A stretch of 64,000 nucleotides of DNA. Source: Ferrovaceae bacterium (GTDB taxonomy: Bacteria > Pseudomonadota > Gammaproteobacteria > Burkholderiales > Ferrovaceae). The stretch is from contig DAICZS010000006.1 of NCBI GenBank assembly GCA_027311025.1, positions 1-64,000 on the forward strand, read 5' to 3'. Made by a program: the position numbers and the translations under genes. Numbering within the stretch: the stretch's first letter is position 1; each line of letters opens with the position of its first letter. The notes under the pieces were generated by a model. That model did no database searches and was not told where the DNA came from. It saw only the letters and a list, made by a program, of their open reading frames with translations. Positions 63,291 to 64,000 of the stretch are shown here, in pieces.

Positions 63291-64000
63291 ATGGCCTTGT
63301 CCCGACAAATCTTCGATACCGTGATTGTGGGAGGAGGGGGCTCTGGCCTGCGTGCCGCCCTGCAACTGGCTGAAGCTGGTCACCATGTGGCGGTTTTCTC
63401 CAAGGTGTTTCCCACCCGTTCGCACACCGTGGCGGCGCAGGGCGGCATTGGTGCCTCGTTGGGCAACATGCAGGAAGACCACTGGCTGTGGCACATGTAC
63501 GACACCATCAAGGGGTCGGACTACCTGGGAGACCAGGACGCCATCGAGTTCATGTGCCGCAAGGCTGCGGAAGTGGTTTACGAACTGGAACATTTCGGCA
63601 TGCCGTTTGACCGCAATCCTGACGGCACGATTTACCAGCGCCCTTTTGGCGGGCATTCGCAAAATTTTGGCGAACGGCCCGTGCAACGGGCCTGCGCTGC
63701 GGCTGACCGCACCGGCCATGCCATGCTGCACACGCTCTATCAGCGCAACGTCCGGGCCCACTGCCAGTTTTTCGTCGAGTGGATGGCCCTTGACCTGATT
63801 CGCGATTACGAAGGTGTCGTCGTGGGGATCGTGGCGCTTGAAATGGAAACCGGCCAGGTCGTGATTTTCCAGGCCAAGTCCACCATCCTGGCCACCGGTG
63901 GCGCAGGGCGCATTTACCATTCCAGCACCAATGCCTTCATCAACACCGGAGACGGCCTGGGTATGGCCGCCCGTGCGGGCGTACCGCTGGAAGACATGGA
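63291..64000 (+). CDS. sdhA: Succinate dehydrogenase flavoprotein subunit (partial, 3' end outside window)
   Basis: The first about 236 residues of SdhA, which oxidises succinate to fumarate with covalently bound FAD. The dinucleotide motif [17 protein letters not shown] is followed by [11 protein letters not shown], whose histidine carries the covalent [12 protein letters not shown]-like [13 protein letters not shown] and [17 protein letters not shown] are also present. It has no stop in the window, so it is missing from the ORF track. It starts one base after the sdhD stop. Confidence 0.96.
   Translation, partial: MALSRQIFDTVIVGGGGSGLRAALQLAEAGHHVAVFSKVFPTRSHTVAAQGGIGASLGNMQEDHWLWHMYDTIKGSDYLGDQDAIEFMCRKAAEVVYELEHFGMPFDRNPDGTIYQRPFGGHSQNFGERPVQRACAAADRTGHAMLHTLYQRNVRAHCQFFVEWMALDLIRDYEGVVVGIVALEMETGQVVIFQAKSTILATGGAGRIYHSSTNAFINTGDGLGMAARAGVPLEDM

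Overview
The window looks like chromosomal DNA of a betaproteobacterium. The basis is the gene order gyrA-serC-pheA-hisC-tyrA-aroA-cmk-rpsA-ihfB-lapA-lapB-pyrF-ugd-rfaE1-hldD-cysM, a conserved betaproteobacterial arrangement, plus an sdhCDA locus next to a GntR regulator and the methylcitrate genes. G+C is high by eye, with AT-rich patches confined to promoters. A tetraheme/decaheme/porin cytochrome cluster matches the mto type known from neutrophilic iron-oxidising betaproteobacteria (Gallionellaceae-like). The family cannot be fixed without a database search.

Layout. (1) 128-19214: densely packed core genes, all on the + strand, many with 1-8 base overlaps: gyrase A, serine/aromatic/histidine aminotransferase and shikimate-end genes, ribosomal protein S1, IHF-beta, LapA/LapB, pyrF, UDP-glucose dehydrogenase and two heptose genes for LPS, a ComEA-like HhH protein, cysM, a PolB-like exonuclease and a zinc-ribbon Smr protein. 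(2) 19294-24562: a two-subunit molybdenum hydroxylase (IorAB type), a convergent Tat-exported MmgE/PrpD-like protein, MarC and an Lrp/AsnC regulator. (3) 24733-27312: divergent leuA, an FMN-binding oxidase-like protein and a small monoheme cytochrome. (4) 27374-31874 (- strand): mtoD-mtoA-mtoB-cymA-like extracellular electron transfer operon, with a perfect FNR-type box placed exactly for class II activation. A PAS/GGDEF/EAL protein is divergent from it. (5) 35149-37602: a glutamine-rich small protein, an unlisted 29-residue membrane peptide, the SrkA kinase, HPF and ArfB. (6) 37609-42110 (- strand): complete branched-chain amino acid type ABC operon. (7) 42290-54335: mixed accessory genes (YoaK/DUF1275, DUF2147, a metalloprotease, two lipoproteins, a cytochrome c'-like protein, Crp/Fnr and MarR regulators, peroxiredoxin, PEBP, EamA, FapA/DUF342). 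(8) 54418-64000: prpB-prpC-prpD-acnA-mdh on the - strand, divergent from gntR-sdhC-sdhD-sdhA on the + strand; sdhA runs off the end.

How it fits together. The most distinctive physiology is the Mto-type conduit. CymA/MtoD-like cytochromes would link the quinone pool and periplasm to an outer-membrane MtoA/MtoB wire, apparently under oxygen-responsive (FNR-family) control. The right end is a carbon hub in which propionyl-CoA oxidation (methylcitrate cycle) feeds succinate to succinate dehydrogenase and pyruvate/malate to the TCA cycle; an AT-rich palindrome in the shared control region is a candidate GntR operator. No rRNA, tRNA, CRISPR array, insertion sequence or prophage was recognised. Starts were adjusted from the ORF track where ribosome binding sites, overlaps or signal peptides favoured an internal codon. 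All functional calls are from reading the sequence only.
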